The notes beneath the pieces were generated by a model. It was not told the origin of the DNA. It saw only the letters and a program-made list of their open reading frames with translations, and searched no databases. Shown piece by piece: positions 1-7,220 of a stretch of DNA of 37,470 bases. The DNA comes from Mariprofundaceae bacterium (lineage in GTDB: Bacteria; Pseudomonadota; Zetaproteobacteria; Mariprofundales; Mariprofundaceae), in the NCBI GenBank assembly GCA_030950825.1, contig JAUZQT010000069.1, positions 1 through 37,470 on the forward strand, written 5' to 3'. A program made the position numbers and the translations under genes. Numbering within the stretch: the first letter of the stretch is position 1; each line of letters starts with the position of its first letter.

Positions 1-156
1 GTAACTCGCAATAAATAACCTACCAAAATCGCGCAGGGTTTTTGTTCCGCATCAAGGCGAAAAAAGCAAAGCATAGCTTGCTATGTAAGCTTTTTTGCAA
101 CGCCGATGCTGGGCAAAAAGACAAGCTAGTTTGGTGGGTTATTTATTGCGAGTTAC
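1..156. repeat. Full-length palindromic dispersed element, copy A
   Basis: The ends are inverted repeats of 27 bases (1-27 against 130-156) with one mismatch. Inside, nested complementary arms continue almost to the centre: TTTTTG (39-44) with CAAAAA (114-119), GCATC (49-53) with GATGC (105-109), GGCG (56-59) with CGCC (101-104), AAAAAAGC (60-67) with GCTTTTTT (89-96), and GCATAGC (71-77) with GCTATG (80-85). The whole unit can therefore fold as one long hairpin. A second copy with a nearly identical core but different outer arms lies at 33382-33545. No transposase is encoded, so a MITE- or ERIC-like non-autonomous element is the closest known class. The central hairpin with flanking A and T tracts could act as a bidirectional terminator, and here it lies downstream of prs. 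The element begins at base 1, so it may extend outside the window. Confidence 0.85.
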
Positions 157-256
157 CTTACTTCCGCCGACCCAAGGTTCACTTCCTGGCGGATGGCTAA
201 TCCTTACCGGAGCGGGATTTTCACCCACCAGAATAAACGACCTTGCCCGGCCGCAC
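157..256 (-). mobile_element. Probable group II intron 5'-end fragment (domain I start)
   Basis: Read on the minus strand from 256 downward, the sequence begins GTGCGGCC, the usual GUGYG start of bacterial group II introns. It continues with GGTGGGTGAAAATCCC, then CCGGTAAGGATTAGCCA, the layout I associate with the first part of domain I. No reverse transcriptase is visible, and the similarity stops where palindromic element A begins at 156. Either the element inserted into the intron, with the rest lying beyond the window, or this is a relic. The identification is from memory of intron 5' ends and has not been tested with a covariance model. Confidence 0.5.
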
Positions 257-258
257 TG

Positions 259-278
259 TGAATTATTCAGGTTAGGTA
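259..278 (+). repeat. Short dispersed motif TGAATTATTCAGG, copy 1
   Basis: The 20-base stretch TGAATTATTCAGGTTAGGTA occurs here between the prs stop and the putative intron start. Its near-identical reverse complement lies at 6931-6950 (one difference), and a more diverged form is at 33319-33330. It resembles the terminal inverted repeat of an insertion sequence, but no transposase is nearby. Confidence 0.4.
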
Positions 279-301
279 TGCCGAATAGTTGCGGCGCTGG
301 T

Positions 302-1252
302 TTATTCGTACAGGCTACTGATGGAACGTGCACTATAAATACGCTTGATCGCTTCACCCATAAGGTTTGCAACCGTTAGAATACGCACTTTACCTGTTGC
401 CAAAATATGCTCTGGTTGCTTGATTGTATCACTAATAACAAGCTCAGAAAGGCAAGAGTTTTCCAAGCGTTCTGCCGCAGGGCCTGATAAAACACCGTGG
501 GTGGCATAGCCCGTAACCTTGCTTGCACCATGATCCATCAGGGCTTCAGCTGCACTGCATAAGGTGCCGGCTGTATCCACCATATCATCAATAATAATAC
601 AATGACGACCTTCGACCTCACCAATAATATTCATCACTTTAGCAACATTGGGCGCAGGGCGACGCTTGTCTACAATCGCAATATCAGCATGTAGTTTTTT
701 TGCCAAAGCACGAGCGCGAACAACACCGCCAATATCAGGGGAAACAACCATAATATCATCAATATGATTGCGTGACTCAATATCTTTGGAAAACAGTGGT
801 CCTGCAAAAATATTATCTACAGGAATATTGAAAAAACCTTGAATTTGAGTGGCATGCAGATCCATAGTAAGTACACGCGTCACGCCTGCTGCTTGCAATA
901 AATCGGCAACAAGCTTGGCTGAAATAGGTGTTCGGCCAGCGCTTTTTCGATCTTGGCGCGCATAGCCGTAATAAGGAATGACAGCACATATTTCATGCGC
1001 CGAAGCTCGCTTGGCTGCATCAATGGCCACCAAAAGTTCCATTAAGTTATCATTGGCTGGAGCCGACGTGCTTTGAATAATAAATACATCCAAGCCACGA
1101 ATTGTTTCTTCAAATTGCAAAAATACTTCACCGTCTGAAAAGCGTCGAACGTAAATATCGCCTACGGGCATGTCAATATGTCGGCAAATATCAGCCGTCA
1201 GTTCAGGGTTTGAAGTTCCAGAAAATAGACGTAATTTCTGAGGTTTAGCCAT
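302..1252 (-). CDS. prs: Ribose-phosphate pyrophosphokinase (PRPP synthetase)
   Basis: This cytoplasmic enzyme transfers pyrophosphate from ATP to ribose 5-phosphate, making PRPP for nucleotide, histidine, tryptophan and NAD synthesis. The 316 residues match the usual bacterial length. Family motifs are clear: the ATP-binding [10 protein letters not shown] around residues 95-105, [13 protein letters not shown] around 128-140, and the PRPP-binding loop DDMVDTAGT around 221-229. The ATG is preceded by GGAG at about 10 bases. It is the last gene of the minus-strand operon, 60 bases after tRNA-Gln, and the lolB-ispE-prs order is a known conserved arrangement in Proteobacteria. Palindromic element A with its T-rich central hairpin lies downstream and could end the transcript. 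Confidence 0.97.
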   Translation of the reverse strand: MAKPQKLRLFSGTSNPELTADICRHIDMPVGDIYVRRFSDGEVFLQFEETIRGLDVFIIQSTSAPANDNLMELLVAIDAAKRASAHEICAVIPYYGYARQDRKSAGRTPISAKLVADLLQAAGVTRVLTMDLHATQIQGFFNIPVDNIFAGPLFSKDIESRNHIDDIMVVSPDIGGVVRARALAKKLHADIAIVDKRRPAPNVAKVMNIIGEVEGRHCIIIDDMVDTAGTLCSAAEALMDHGASKVTGYATHGVLSGPAAERLENSCLSELVISDTIKQPEHILATGKVRILTVANLMGEAIKRIYSARSISSLYE

Positions 1253-1312
1253 GAGAACAATGCTCCGTTGCTACGTGTTAATGAGTGCTCTATAAAAGCA
1301 TGTTCTTGTGAA

Positions 1313-1387
1313 TGGCTGGGGCGGCAGGATTCGAACCTGCGCATGACGGGATCAAAACCCGCTGCCTTACCGCTTGGCTACGCCCCA
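1313..1387 (-). tRNA. tRNA-Gln (anticodon TTG)
   Basis: On the minus strand the sequence starts TGGGGCGTAGCCAAGCGG and ends GGTTCGAATCCTGCCGCCCCAGCCA. Acceptor, D, anticodon and T arms all close. The anticodon loop reads TTTTGAT, giving UUG, and the 3' CCA is encoded. Length is 75 nt with CCA, as in E. coli tRNA-Gln. Its first 11 bases overlap the ispE 3' end (ispE stop at 1378-1380), so the tRNA must be released from the ispE-prs transcript by RNase P cleavage inside the ispE reading frame, or come from a promoter within ispE. It sits between ispE and prs. Confidence 0.97.
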
Positions 1388-2358
1388 ATATTCTTTATAA
1401 AAGCAGGATGCTTGTGAAGCAACAAGCCTGCATGTGTCCAACTTGCAAGCCCCGCTTGCTGCAAACTTCTTGCAAGCAATGTGGCTTGATTAAGGTCAGA
1501 ACACAAAGCAATGCAGCTTGAGCCGCTTCCACTCATCCAAACCATGTCAGACTTTTTCCGCATGGCATCTAAGAGCAAGTTTATTTCTGGAAGTAATGCA
1601 ATGGCACTTTCTTGCAATGCATTTTCTCCAATAAGAGCCTTACCCTGCGAAGCGGCGCGCAGAGTATCGGCGCCTTGGTTCTGGGTCAATGGTATTTGTG
1701 CGCCAAGTTTTTTTGTAGGTATTTCAGTAGCTGCCTTCATAATATCTACACTCTTTGAAGCGGCTGCATCCCATGCAATCAAATGTGAATCGAAATATTG
1801 GAAAACTTTTTGGGTTGATAAACCTTGAAATGGCTTAGCAAGGCAAATGTACTGGCTGGGCATTGCTTCAGGGTATGCAAGCAGCTGTTCACCCGTCCCT
1901 GTGGCTAAACTTGCTTGGCCAAATAAAAAACATGGGATATCAGCACCAAATGGGCTCGCAAAATCAATCAGTCCCTGCTTAGAAAGGTTGATGCCCCAAA
2001 TCTCATTGGCAGCCAAAAGAGCACTGGCGGCATCCGATGAGCCGCCCCCCAAGCCTGCTTCAGCAGGTAGGTTCTTTTCAATTAAAACATGCATGCCTTG
2101 CTGCACATGATATTGCTCTTTGAATGCTTTCAATATTTGGAATACAAGGTTTTTTTCATTTGATAATGATGCAATGGAGCATGTGACAGATATAATACCC
2201 TTGGAGGGTTTGATGTATAAAAAATCATAGGCATCAACAAAAGCAAAGCTGGTGTCTAAGGAATGCCTACCATCAGCAAGCAAGCCTGTAACCTTTAGAT
2301 GTAAGTTAATTTTGGCAGGGGCACAAAGCTTTCCAGAGACAGGAAGTACAAAGGTCAT
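1378..2358 (-). CDS. ispE: 4-diphosphocytidyl-2-C-methyl-D-erythritol kinase
   Basis: IspE phosphorylates CDP-methylerythritol in the MEP route to isoprenoids, using ATP in the cytoplasm. The GHMP-kinase ATP loop PAEAGLGGGSSDAA is at about residues 98-111. The N-terminal APAKINLHL and C-terminal SGSGSSCIAL motifs are also present. At 326 residues it is about 40 longer than typical IspE. The extra length lies around residues 190-235, between QKVFQYF and ENALQESAIALLPEI, and is rich in Ala, Thr and Gln. The start overlaps the lolB stop as ATGA. The last codons (Ile-Gly-Ala-stop) are read from the 5' end of tRNA-Gln, which is unusual. Operon: lolB-ispE-tRNA-prs. Confidence 0.95.
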   Translation of the reverse strand: MTFVLPVSGKLCAPAKINLHLKVTGLLADGRHSLDTSFAFVDAYDFLYIKPSKGIISVTCSIASLSNEKNLVFQILKAFKEQYHVQQGMHVLIEKNLPAEAGLGGGSSDAASALLAANEIWGINLSKQGLIDFASPFGADIPCFLFGQASLATGTGEQLLAYPEAMPSQYICLAKPFQGLSTQKVFQYFDSHLIAWDAAASKSVDIMKAATEIPTKKLGAQIPLTQNQGADTLRAASQGKALIGENALQESAIALLPEINLLLDAMRKKSDMVWMSGSGSSCIALCSDLNQATLLARSLQQAGLASWTHAGLLLHKHPAFIKNIGA

Positions 2359-2882
2359 GGTAAAATACGCAAAATAGCTGTGCGACCATGGGTAATGTCA
2401 GTCATCGTTAATTTATGGCCGTTGTTTTGCCAGCGCAAACGAATGCTATTGCCATATATCAGGCCTTTCCATATACCCGTACCTTGGGGCTTGAGCTGCT
2501 TTGGAATCTGCTGCTGAAGAATAGCCGCAATAGTATGAGGCGGCAACACGATGCCGTACTTCATAAGCGCATCTGCTTTGATGTACTTCCAATTTGGCTT
2601 CATTGCTTGGTTATCAAGTATTTGAACATCATTGCCCTGCCATCGTAACTTGATAATTCGTCCTGTTGCAGCATGTGTAAGTCTGGCGCTGCCAGATTGT
2701 GAATCAGCCTGCCAGTCAAGCAGCACTTGCCAACGATGTGCAGATTCAATGATCGACAACTGAGCTTGAAAGCTGAACCAAGGCTTTTGACTGGCACTTT
2801 GATCACTTATACTAGAATATTGCGTTGCACTGCATGCATTGAATAGCAAGAGGCATACACTTAGAGTTACTGTTCGTTTCAT
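2355..2882 (-). CDS. lolB: Outer-membrane lipoprotein LolB
   Basis: LolB accepts lipoproteins from the periplasmic carrier LolA and inserts them into the outer membrane. The start at MKRTVTLSV (2882) gives a short lipoprotein signal with lipobox LFNAC and acylated Cys17. The ORF-track start at 2903 adds seven residues and overlaps the upstream gene by 11 bases. The mature part is about 160 residues, as expected, with motifs such as FSFQAQLSI, SGSARLTHAATGRIIKL and a C-terminal IRLRWQNNGHKLTM strand region. Identification rests on length, lipobox, these strands and position: lolB immediately before ispE-prs is a conserved order. Its stop overlaps the ispE start by four bases. Confidence 0.82.
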   Translation of the reverse strand: MKRTVTLSVCLLLFNACSATQYSSISDQSASQKPWFSFQAQLSIIESAHRWQVLLDWQADSQSGSARLTHAATGRIIKLRWQGNDVQILDNQAMKPNWKYIKADALMKYGIVLPPHTIAAILQQQIPKQLKPQGTGIWKGLIYGNSIRLRWQNNGHKLTMTDITHGRTAILRILP

Positions 2883-2892
2883 GATAAACCAA

Positions 2893-4626
2893 CTACATAC
2901 CACGCTTTATTTTGAGGCGCAGCGCGCGCATCTGGTCGGGTTTTAGTGTTAATGCTCGTTTCCATTGCAGGATGGCTTTATCCTGCTCGCCTTGTTGCCA
3001 TAATATATCTCCGAGGTGCTCGTACATAGTAGGGTCATTTTTTACAATTTTAATGGCCTTCCATTGTATATTGGCAGCGCTATCGTAATCACCAAGTTTG
3101 TAATAAATCCAAGCAAGCGAATCAAGGTAGTAGCCATCATCGGGCTGTAGCTTTAGTGCACGTTGAATATACTCCTTGGCTTCATCAAGCTTAATACCTT
3201 GCTCTGCATAGGTATAAGCCAAAAAATTTAGTGCATCTGCATGTTTGGGGTTATTGTGAAGTAACGCTTCTAGTACCTTTTCAAGATCTTTGTAACGTTT
3301 GAAATGCTCAAATGCAATGGCGCGATTCATTTGTAGGCGCGCGGGCATTGTTTTAAGTATTGTGGCACCCTCAGTCTTACTTAACAGCTGTCGGTACTTT
3401 TGTTGCACCAAATACACGGTGGATAAAAGTATCCATGCTTGTGCATTATCGGGGTTGTTTTTTAGAACGCTGTTTATATATTTAAGGCTGGACGCATACT
3501 TTTTGTCAACTATGCCCATGCTCGCCAAACGAAGCTGGGCTTCTGGCCATATTTGATGCTCTGATTGGATTTTTTTGTATAAATCCCCAGCCTGCTTGTT
3601 TTCATGTAGAGCCTCTAGGCTACTGGCTAAATAAAATTGATAGCTTGCATTATCAGGGATTGTTTTCAACGCCTTCTTAAATTGCTTGCTGGAATTTTGA
3701 AAATCCCCCAGCTGATAATAAAGTAAACCCAATGCGGATGCTATGTCACTGCTTCCAGGTAAGGCATTGCTCATATTTTCGTAAACAAGAATCGCTTTTT
3801 CGGGGTGTTTCAGTTGAATAAGTAGGCGTGCCAAATTGTGCTGAACGCGTAGATTTTCAGGATTTTCCTGAATAAACGCACGTAAAATTTTCTCCGCTTG
3901 ATCTGAATGTCCCTGCTGTATTTCAAACTGACTAAGCAAAAGAATCGCAGTATCATTCTTAGGATTTAGCTGCAGCATCTTTTCAAGGCTTTTCCTAGCA
4001 TTCTCAAGCTTTCCTTCACGGCTAAAGACATCTGCCTGAAATTGCCGAAGGGTAGGGTTATCTTGTATGGCGATTGCTATATCAATCGCCATATGCGCAA
4101 GCGCCAATTGATTCGTGTGCGTAAATAATTCAATTTGCAAATACCGTGCCAACATAAACTTAGGATATTGATTAAGCAGGCGAAGAAGAGAGTCTTGTGC
4201 ATGATTGATTTGATTTGAAGCTGCTAGGCTGCGGGCGTACATAAGGTGTAAGTTCTTCTGCTCTTTTGGAGGGAAATTACTCACACTAGCTTGTTGAATA
4301 AGCGGTTGTAAATACGGCAAAGCTTCACTGGCGCGATTGTTATTCAATAATAGCTCGGCAAGCTCAAGCGCTGGTTTAGCCGTATCTTTTACATGACCCT
4401 CAGTATTTTGAGATATTAATATGCTCAACAATTGAATCGCCAACGCCTGTTGACCATCCCGTTTTGCCGCTTGAGCAGTCAGATAGAGGGAGCGCTCACT
4501 GCGATCTTGCATTGTTTCCGCCACTGGTTGTTTATTATTGGGTGGTTTGATGTCATGTTTTTTCAAGGGGACGCAAGCATTAAGAATCAACACAGTAGCA
4601 AGAATCATGCATTGAAACACCTTCAT
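2893..4626 (-). CDS. TPR-repeat lipoprotein
   Basis: A 577-residue protein starting MKVFQCMILATVLILNAC, a signal peptide with lipobox LNAC and acylated Cys18. The rest is almost entirely helical tetratricopeptide repeats; recognisable units include LEKMLQLNPKNDTAILLLSQ, PDNAQAWILLSTVYLVQQKY, HADALNFLAYTYAEQG and DGYYLDSLAWIYYKLGDYDSA. TPR proteins of this type act as periplasmic scaffolds at the envelope; no catalytic motif is visible and the partner is unknown. The start overlaps the upstream JAMM gene stop by four bases, and its stop lies 10 bases before lolB, so it belongs to the same operon. A role in lipoprotein or outer-membrane assembly is inference from that context. Confidence 0.85.
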   Translation of the reverse strand: MKVFQCMILATVLILNACVPLKKHDIKPPNNKQPVAETMQDRSERSLYLTAQAAKRDGQQALAIQLLSILISQNTEGHVKDTAKPALELAELLLNNNRASEALPYLQPLIQQASVSNFPPKEQKNLHLMYARSLAASNQINHAQDSLLRLLNQYPKFMLARYLQIELFTHTNQLALAHMAIDIAIAIQDNPTLRQFQADVFSREGKLENARKSLEKMLQLNPKNDTAILLLSQFEIQQGHSDQAEKILRAFIQENPENLRVQHNLARLLIQLKHPEKAILVYENMSNALPGSSDIASALGLLYYQLGDFQNSSKQFKKALKTIPDNASYQFYLASSLEALHENKQAGDLYKKIQSEHQIWPEAQLRLASMGIVDKKYASSLKYINSVLKNNPDNAQAWILLSTVYLVQQKYRQLLSKTEGATILKTMPARLQMNRAIAFEHFKRYKDLEKVLEALLHNNPKHADALNFLAYTYAEQGIKLDEAKEYIQRALKLQPDDGYYLDSLAWIYYKLGDYDSAANIQWKAIKIVKNDPTMYEHLGDILWQQGEQDKAILQWKRALTLKPDQMRALRLKIKRGM

Positions 4627-5129
4627 AGCGGTGCCTTACGGACATGAACAGGATGGAATTTTTTGGATACCTCATTGGGTGCCCAGCATAAAACATCGGC
4701 AACCTGAGCATTATACACACTAACTATAGGGTACAAAAAACCCTCCCACGCACTTTCCAAATCAGTTGGCGAAGGCTTGCTAGGGCAATCTGGGTGAGAG
4801 TGAAAGACTCCAATAATCTCCAACTGGCTACCACGAATGTCTCGATCAATAGCTTGATAGCCAGCTGGATCCAATTGAAAACGTTCTGCGGCGCGCTCTG
4901 TATTAATATTGTTCACCTGTCGAACCTCATGCACCTGCCAGCCTTGTGTATCAATACAGCCCAATAACAAACCACATACTTCATTTGGGTAACCTTCCGC
5001 AGCAATAGCCTGCATCTGATCAAAAGCGTTTTTGTTAAATATGGTGACTTGTGAAGTCAGTGAATCGCCCAATACTGCTAAATATTCTGGGCTGTTAAAG
5101 CGTTCAGGGTCATGTTTTTTTTCAGGCAA
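4623..5129 (-). CDS. JAMM/Mov34-family (M67) metallopeptidase
   Basis: A 168-residue protein with the JAMM zinc-protease signature: catalytic Glu in YPNEVCGLLLG (about residues 48-58), then HSHPDCPSKPSPTD, giving H-x-H, Ser and Asp in the canonical spacing. Prokaryotic relatives act as isopeptidases or process sulfur-carrier proteins, releasing tails from ubiquitin-like proteins such as ThiS/MoaD types; no such partner is encoded here. The start is TTG, chosen because GGAG lies eight bases upstream and no in-frame ATG precedes the domain. It is first in the minus-strand operon, with a four-base overlap into the TPR gene, and divergent from the DUF4399 gene across 112 bases. Confidence 0.85.
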   Translation of the reverse strand: MPEKKHDPERFNSPEYLAVLGDSLTSQVTIFNKNAFDQMQAIAAEGYPNEVCGLLLGCIDTQGWQVHEVRQVNNINTERAAERFQLDPAGYQAIDRDIRGSQLEIIGVFHSHPDCPSKPSPTDLESAWEGFLYPIVSVYNAQVADVLCWAPNEVSKKFHPVHVRKAPL

Positions 5130-5241
5130 TGGTCTTACTCCAAGGGTGTAATGGGCAGAAACCCTACTGTCTAATGGGTAGAAGCCAATAGCGTGAGTCG
5201 TTAGTTTGCAGCGATATTATTAAATATAAAAGGAGTTTGAT

Positions 5242-5646
5242 ATGTCTAAAATATTAAATATCGTAATAATGGCATTGCTATTTTCGAGTACGGCATGGGC
5301 AAATGAAGACGGCAAGCAAGGGGTTTATTTTGTGATGCCATCGAATGCATCCACCCATCAAGGAGAGGTTCACCTTGTGATGGCTGTCAATGGTATGGCA
5401 GTACAAAAAGCGGGAGTTCTCAAGGAAGGTACGGGGCACTTTCATGTCATCGTTGATGGTGGTTTTGTCGCAAAGGGAAGTCCAGTCGCAAAAAATGCAA
5501 CGCATATACACTTTGGCAAAGGTCAGGTTGAAGCCAAGCTGGAGCTGCCAGATGGCGAGCATACATTAACATTGCAGTTTGCTGATGGACATCACATCTC
5601 TTACGGAGCGGCATGGAGTCAAACTGTTCGTGTCAATATAAAGTAA
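5242..5646 (+). CDS. DUF4399-type periplasmic protein
   Basis: A 134-residue protein with a Sec signal peptide (MSKILNIVIMALLFSSTAWA, cleavage after AWA). The mature part contains TGHFHVIVDG, THIHFGKGQVEAKLELPDGEHTLTLQFADGHHISYG, which I recognise as the DUF4399 pattern. The His-rich strands (HFHV, HIHF, HH) suggest metal binding, but no function is established. A clear AAAGGAG precedes the ATG by seven bases. It stands alone, divergent from the JAMM operon, with about 290 bases before the next gene. Confidence 0.8.
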   Translation: MSKILNIVIMALLFSSTAWANEDGKQGVYFVMPSNASTHQGEVHLVMAVNGMAVQKAGVLKEGTGHFHVIVDGGFVAKGSPVAKNATHIHFGKGQVEAKLELPDGEHTLTLQFADGHHISYGAAWSQTVRVNIK

Positions 5647-5935
5647 TTCAGATGAAATTTTTCAGTCCATGATATGAAGCATTTATTACAGGCTGAAAAA
5701 GCTTCATTGGTTCATTTATTTCATGTTAAACGGGCGGAAAAACAACTTGCTCACGTGTTTTATATCCACAAGCCTATTGCGTGTAATAAATCACATGTTT
5801 ATAGTTGCGCTGAATCGTTTGCCTGTTCGTTTTTTAACAAGCAGGCTTGAGTTATTGAAACAAGTCGTCAGTGTGGCGACTTGTTATGTAATTAAATTAT
5901 GCTAAGGGTTATTTTTTAATGCTGGGAGGCTTATA
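5647..5935. other. Intergenic region with hairpins, no gene seen
   Basis: A 289-base stretch between the DUF4399 gene and the microprotein. It holds imperfect inverted repeats: TTTTTCAG (5657-5664) with CTGAAAAA (5692-5699), GCCTG with CAGGC (5821-5846), and ACAAGTCG with CGACTTGT (5860-5867, 5877-5884). None is followed by a convincing T run on the plus strand. The 60-codon ORF at 5723-5905 looks spurious. Confidence 0.4.
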
Positions 5936-6064
5936 ATGAGTGAATTTTTTGAAGCATCAATCAATTTTTCAAATGCGGATGTTTGGAAGATGTATGCTGT
6001 GATGACGGTTGTTTTTTTTGGTATTGCGCTTATTTTGTTTAAGGCTTCACTAAAAGACGATTAA
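5936..6064 (+). CDS. 42-residue single-span membrane microprotein
   Basis: This ORF is too short for the track. It reads MSEFFEASINFSNADVWKMY, then a hydrophobic segment AVMTVVFFGIALILF (about residues 21-35) and a charged tail KASLKDD. It has a strong Shine-Dalgarno GGGAGG eight bases before the ATG and lies 39 bases upstream of the diheme cytochrome, which has its own GGGAGGAG. The two are probably co-transcribed. Size and topology recall small accessory subunits of respiratory complexes (CcoQ- or CydX-like), but I see no family signature, so the role is unknown. The predicted orientation is N-terminus outside and Lys-rich tail inside, by the positive-inside rule. Confidence 0.7.
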   Translation: MSEFFEASINFSNADVWKMYAVMTVVFFGIALILFKASLKDD

Positions 6065-6103
6065 TTTGGGTATTGTTATTAACTTAATAAGGGAGGAGTT
6101 GGA

Positions 6104-6862
6104 ATGAAGCGTTTAATGATGTTAAGTGCTGCGGCACTGTTGAGTGTGGCTTGGATGACGCCATCAGCAATGGCAGGCGGTGTTGCTGAAATTGGTGATG
6201 CTGGAAAGGGTCGCGTTATTTTCAATAAAGGACTTGGTGATGATGTCCCAGCCTGTGCTACTTGCCATGGCAAAGGCGGCATGGGTGCCGACGAAATGGG
6301 AACACCGCGTCTTGCATATCAAGTGCAAAAGTATGTCTGGAAACAGCTGGAAGATTTTGCAACAGACAAGCGTATAGACAACGTGATGTACCAAATGAAC
6401 GATATTGCCAAAGCATTGACTGCAGAACAACGCCGTGATGTAGCTGCTTATGTGCATACCTTAAAAACCCCATTCATGGGATCTGACCTAGATCAAATGC
6501 GTAAAGATGACGAAGAAATTGGTGTGGTTCATAAAGGACAAATCATTGTTGAATTTGGCATTCCAAGTCGTGGAATCCCAGCTTGCATGAGTTGTCATGC
6601 ATTTCACGGTCGTGCGGCAGGTAATATATATCCAGCTATTGGTGGTCAACGTTATGTGTACTTAAAACACGAGCTTGAAGCTTTTCGCTTAGGACACAGT
6701 ACGCCATCATCTGAAGATGAAATGGCGCGTGATAATGACCTTATGGGTCAGATGCGTAATGTTGCAACTAAATTAAAGGATGAAGATATTGCCAATGTGG
6801 CGGCATTTTTGACAGTGGCTCGTCCTGCAACTGCGGGCAATCCATCGGCACCACGCCGTTAG
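6104..6862 (+). CDS. Diheme cytochrome c (c4-like)
   Basis: A 252-residue exported electron carrier. The signal peptide MKRLMMLSAAALLSVAWMTPSAMA is cleaved after AMA. Two covalent heme c sites follow: CATCHGKGG (about residue 51) and CMSCHAFHG (about 164), each in a cytochrome c domain of about 100 residues with a distal Met candidate. The two-domain, about 25-kDa layout is that of cytochrome c4, which shuttles electrons to terminal oxidases in the periplasm. In iron oxidisers, diheme c4-type proteins carry electrons from the outer-membrane Fe(II) oxidase; that role here is inference. It sits downstream of a membrane microprotein and is followed by a strong terminator. Confidence 0.88.
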   Translation: MKRLMMLSAAALLSVAWMTPSAMAGGVAEIGDAGKGRVIFNKGLGDDVPACATCHGKGGMGADEMGTPRLAYQVQKYVWKQLEDFATDKRIDNVMYQMNDIAKALTAEQRRDVAAYVHTLKTPFMGSDLDQMRKDDEEIGVVHKGQIIVEFGIPSRGIPACMSCHAFHGRAAGNIYPAIGGQRYVYLKHELEAFRLGHSTPSSEDEMARDNDLMGQMRNVATKLKDEDIANVAAFLTVARPATAGNPSAPRR

Positions 6863-6897
6863 ATTAAAAAAGATTCATTACTTGTATACTGAGAAAG

Positions 6898-6925
6898 GGG
6901 GGATGCGAAAGCATCTCCCTTTTTT
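6898..6925 (+). terminator. Rho-independent terminator after cytochrome c
   Basis: GGGGGATGC, a GAAA loop and GCATCTCCC form a 9-bp stem with one G-T pair, followed by six T residues. It ends the microprotein-cytochrome transcript. Confidence 0.9.
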
Positions 6926-6930
6926 GTTTC

Positions 6931-6950
6931 TACCTAGCCTGAATAATTCA
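6931..6950 (-). repeat. Short dispersed motif TGAATTATTCAGG, copy 2
   Basis: TACCTAGCCTGAATAATTCA starts six bases after the terminator T run. Its reverse complement matches the motif at 259-278 at 19 of 20 bases. It may be a relic of an insertion sequence end. The rest of the 6863-7220 gap holds the terminator, a long imperfect stem (6974-7063) and the ferredoxin upstream region; no gene is seen. Confidence 0.4.
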
Positions 6951-6973
6951 TAAATCGTTGTGATGATTGCGAA

Positions 6974-7063
6974 GAACCTTTATTTGCAACGTGTTTTTTC
7001 AATAGTCCAAGTGAATCAAGAGCTTGCGCTATGTATGTGCAAACACTTGCAGGATCTAGGTTC
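6974..7063. other. Imperfect long inverted repeat upstream of ferredoxin
   Basis: GAACC (6974-6978) pairs with GGTTC (7059-7063), and TTGCAA-C-GTGTTT (6984-6996) pairs with AAACAC-TTGCA (7041-7051). The roughly 45-base loop contains a GAGCTTGCGCTATG stretch. It could be a folded leader RNA or the ends of a small mobile relic; sequence alone does not decide. Confidence 0.35.
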
Positions 7064-7220
7064 TATATAAACTATTCATATCACCACTGATTGATTCGAA
7101 ATCAAGATAGAAGGTTGATCAGTTATTTATTTACGAGGCCTTAGAGTATCCTTACAGGTGCTTTTGTTTTGCAGCTCGTCTATGATTCGCGGAAATTCCG
7201 AATAAGAAGAGGTATATTCC

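Noticed and set aside
95-379. 94-codon plus-strand ORF
   Set aside because: It runs through the palindromic element and the putative intron fragment and overlaps the prs end; no ribosome site and no recognisable domain.
5723-5905. 60-codon plus-strand ORF
   Set aside because: No Shine-Dalgarno, no domain, and the composition looks like an intergenic frame full of hairpins.
7091-7105. TTGATTCGAAATCAA as an FNR or CRP box before ferredoxin
   Set aside because: Half sites fit TTGAT and ATCAA but the spacer is five bases, not four, and no -10 element is placed properly; kept only as a curiosity.
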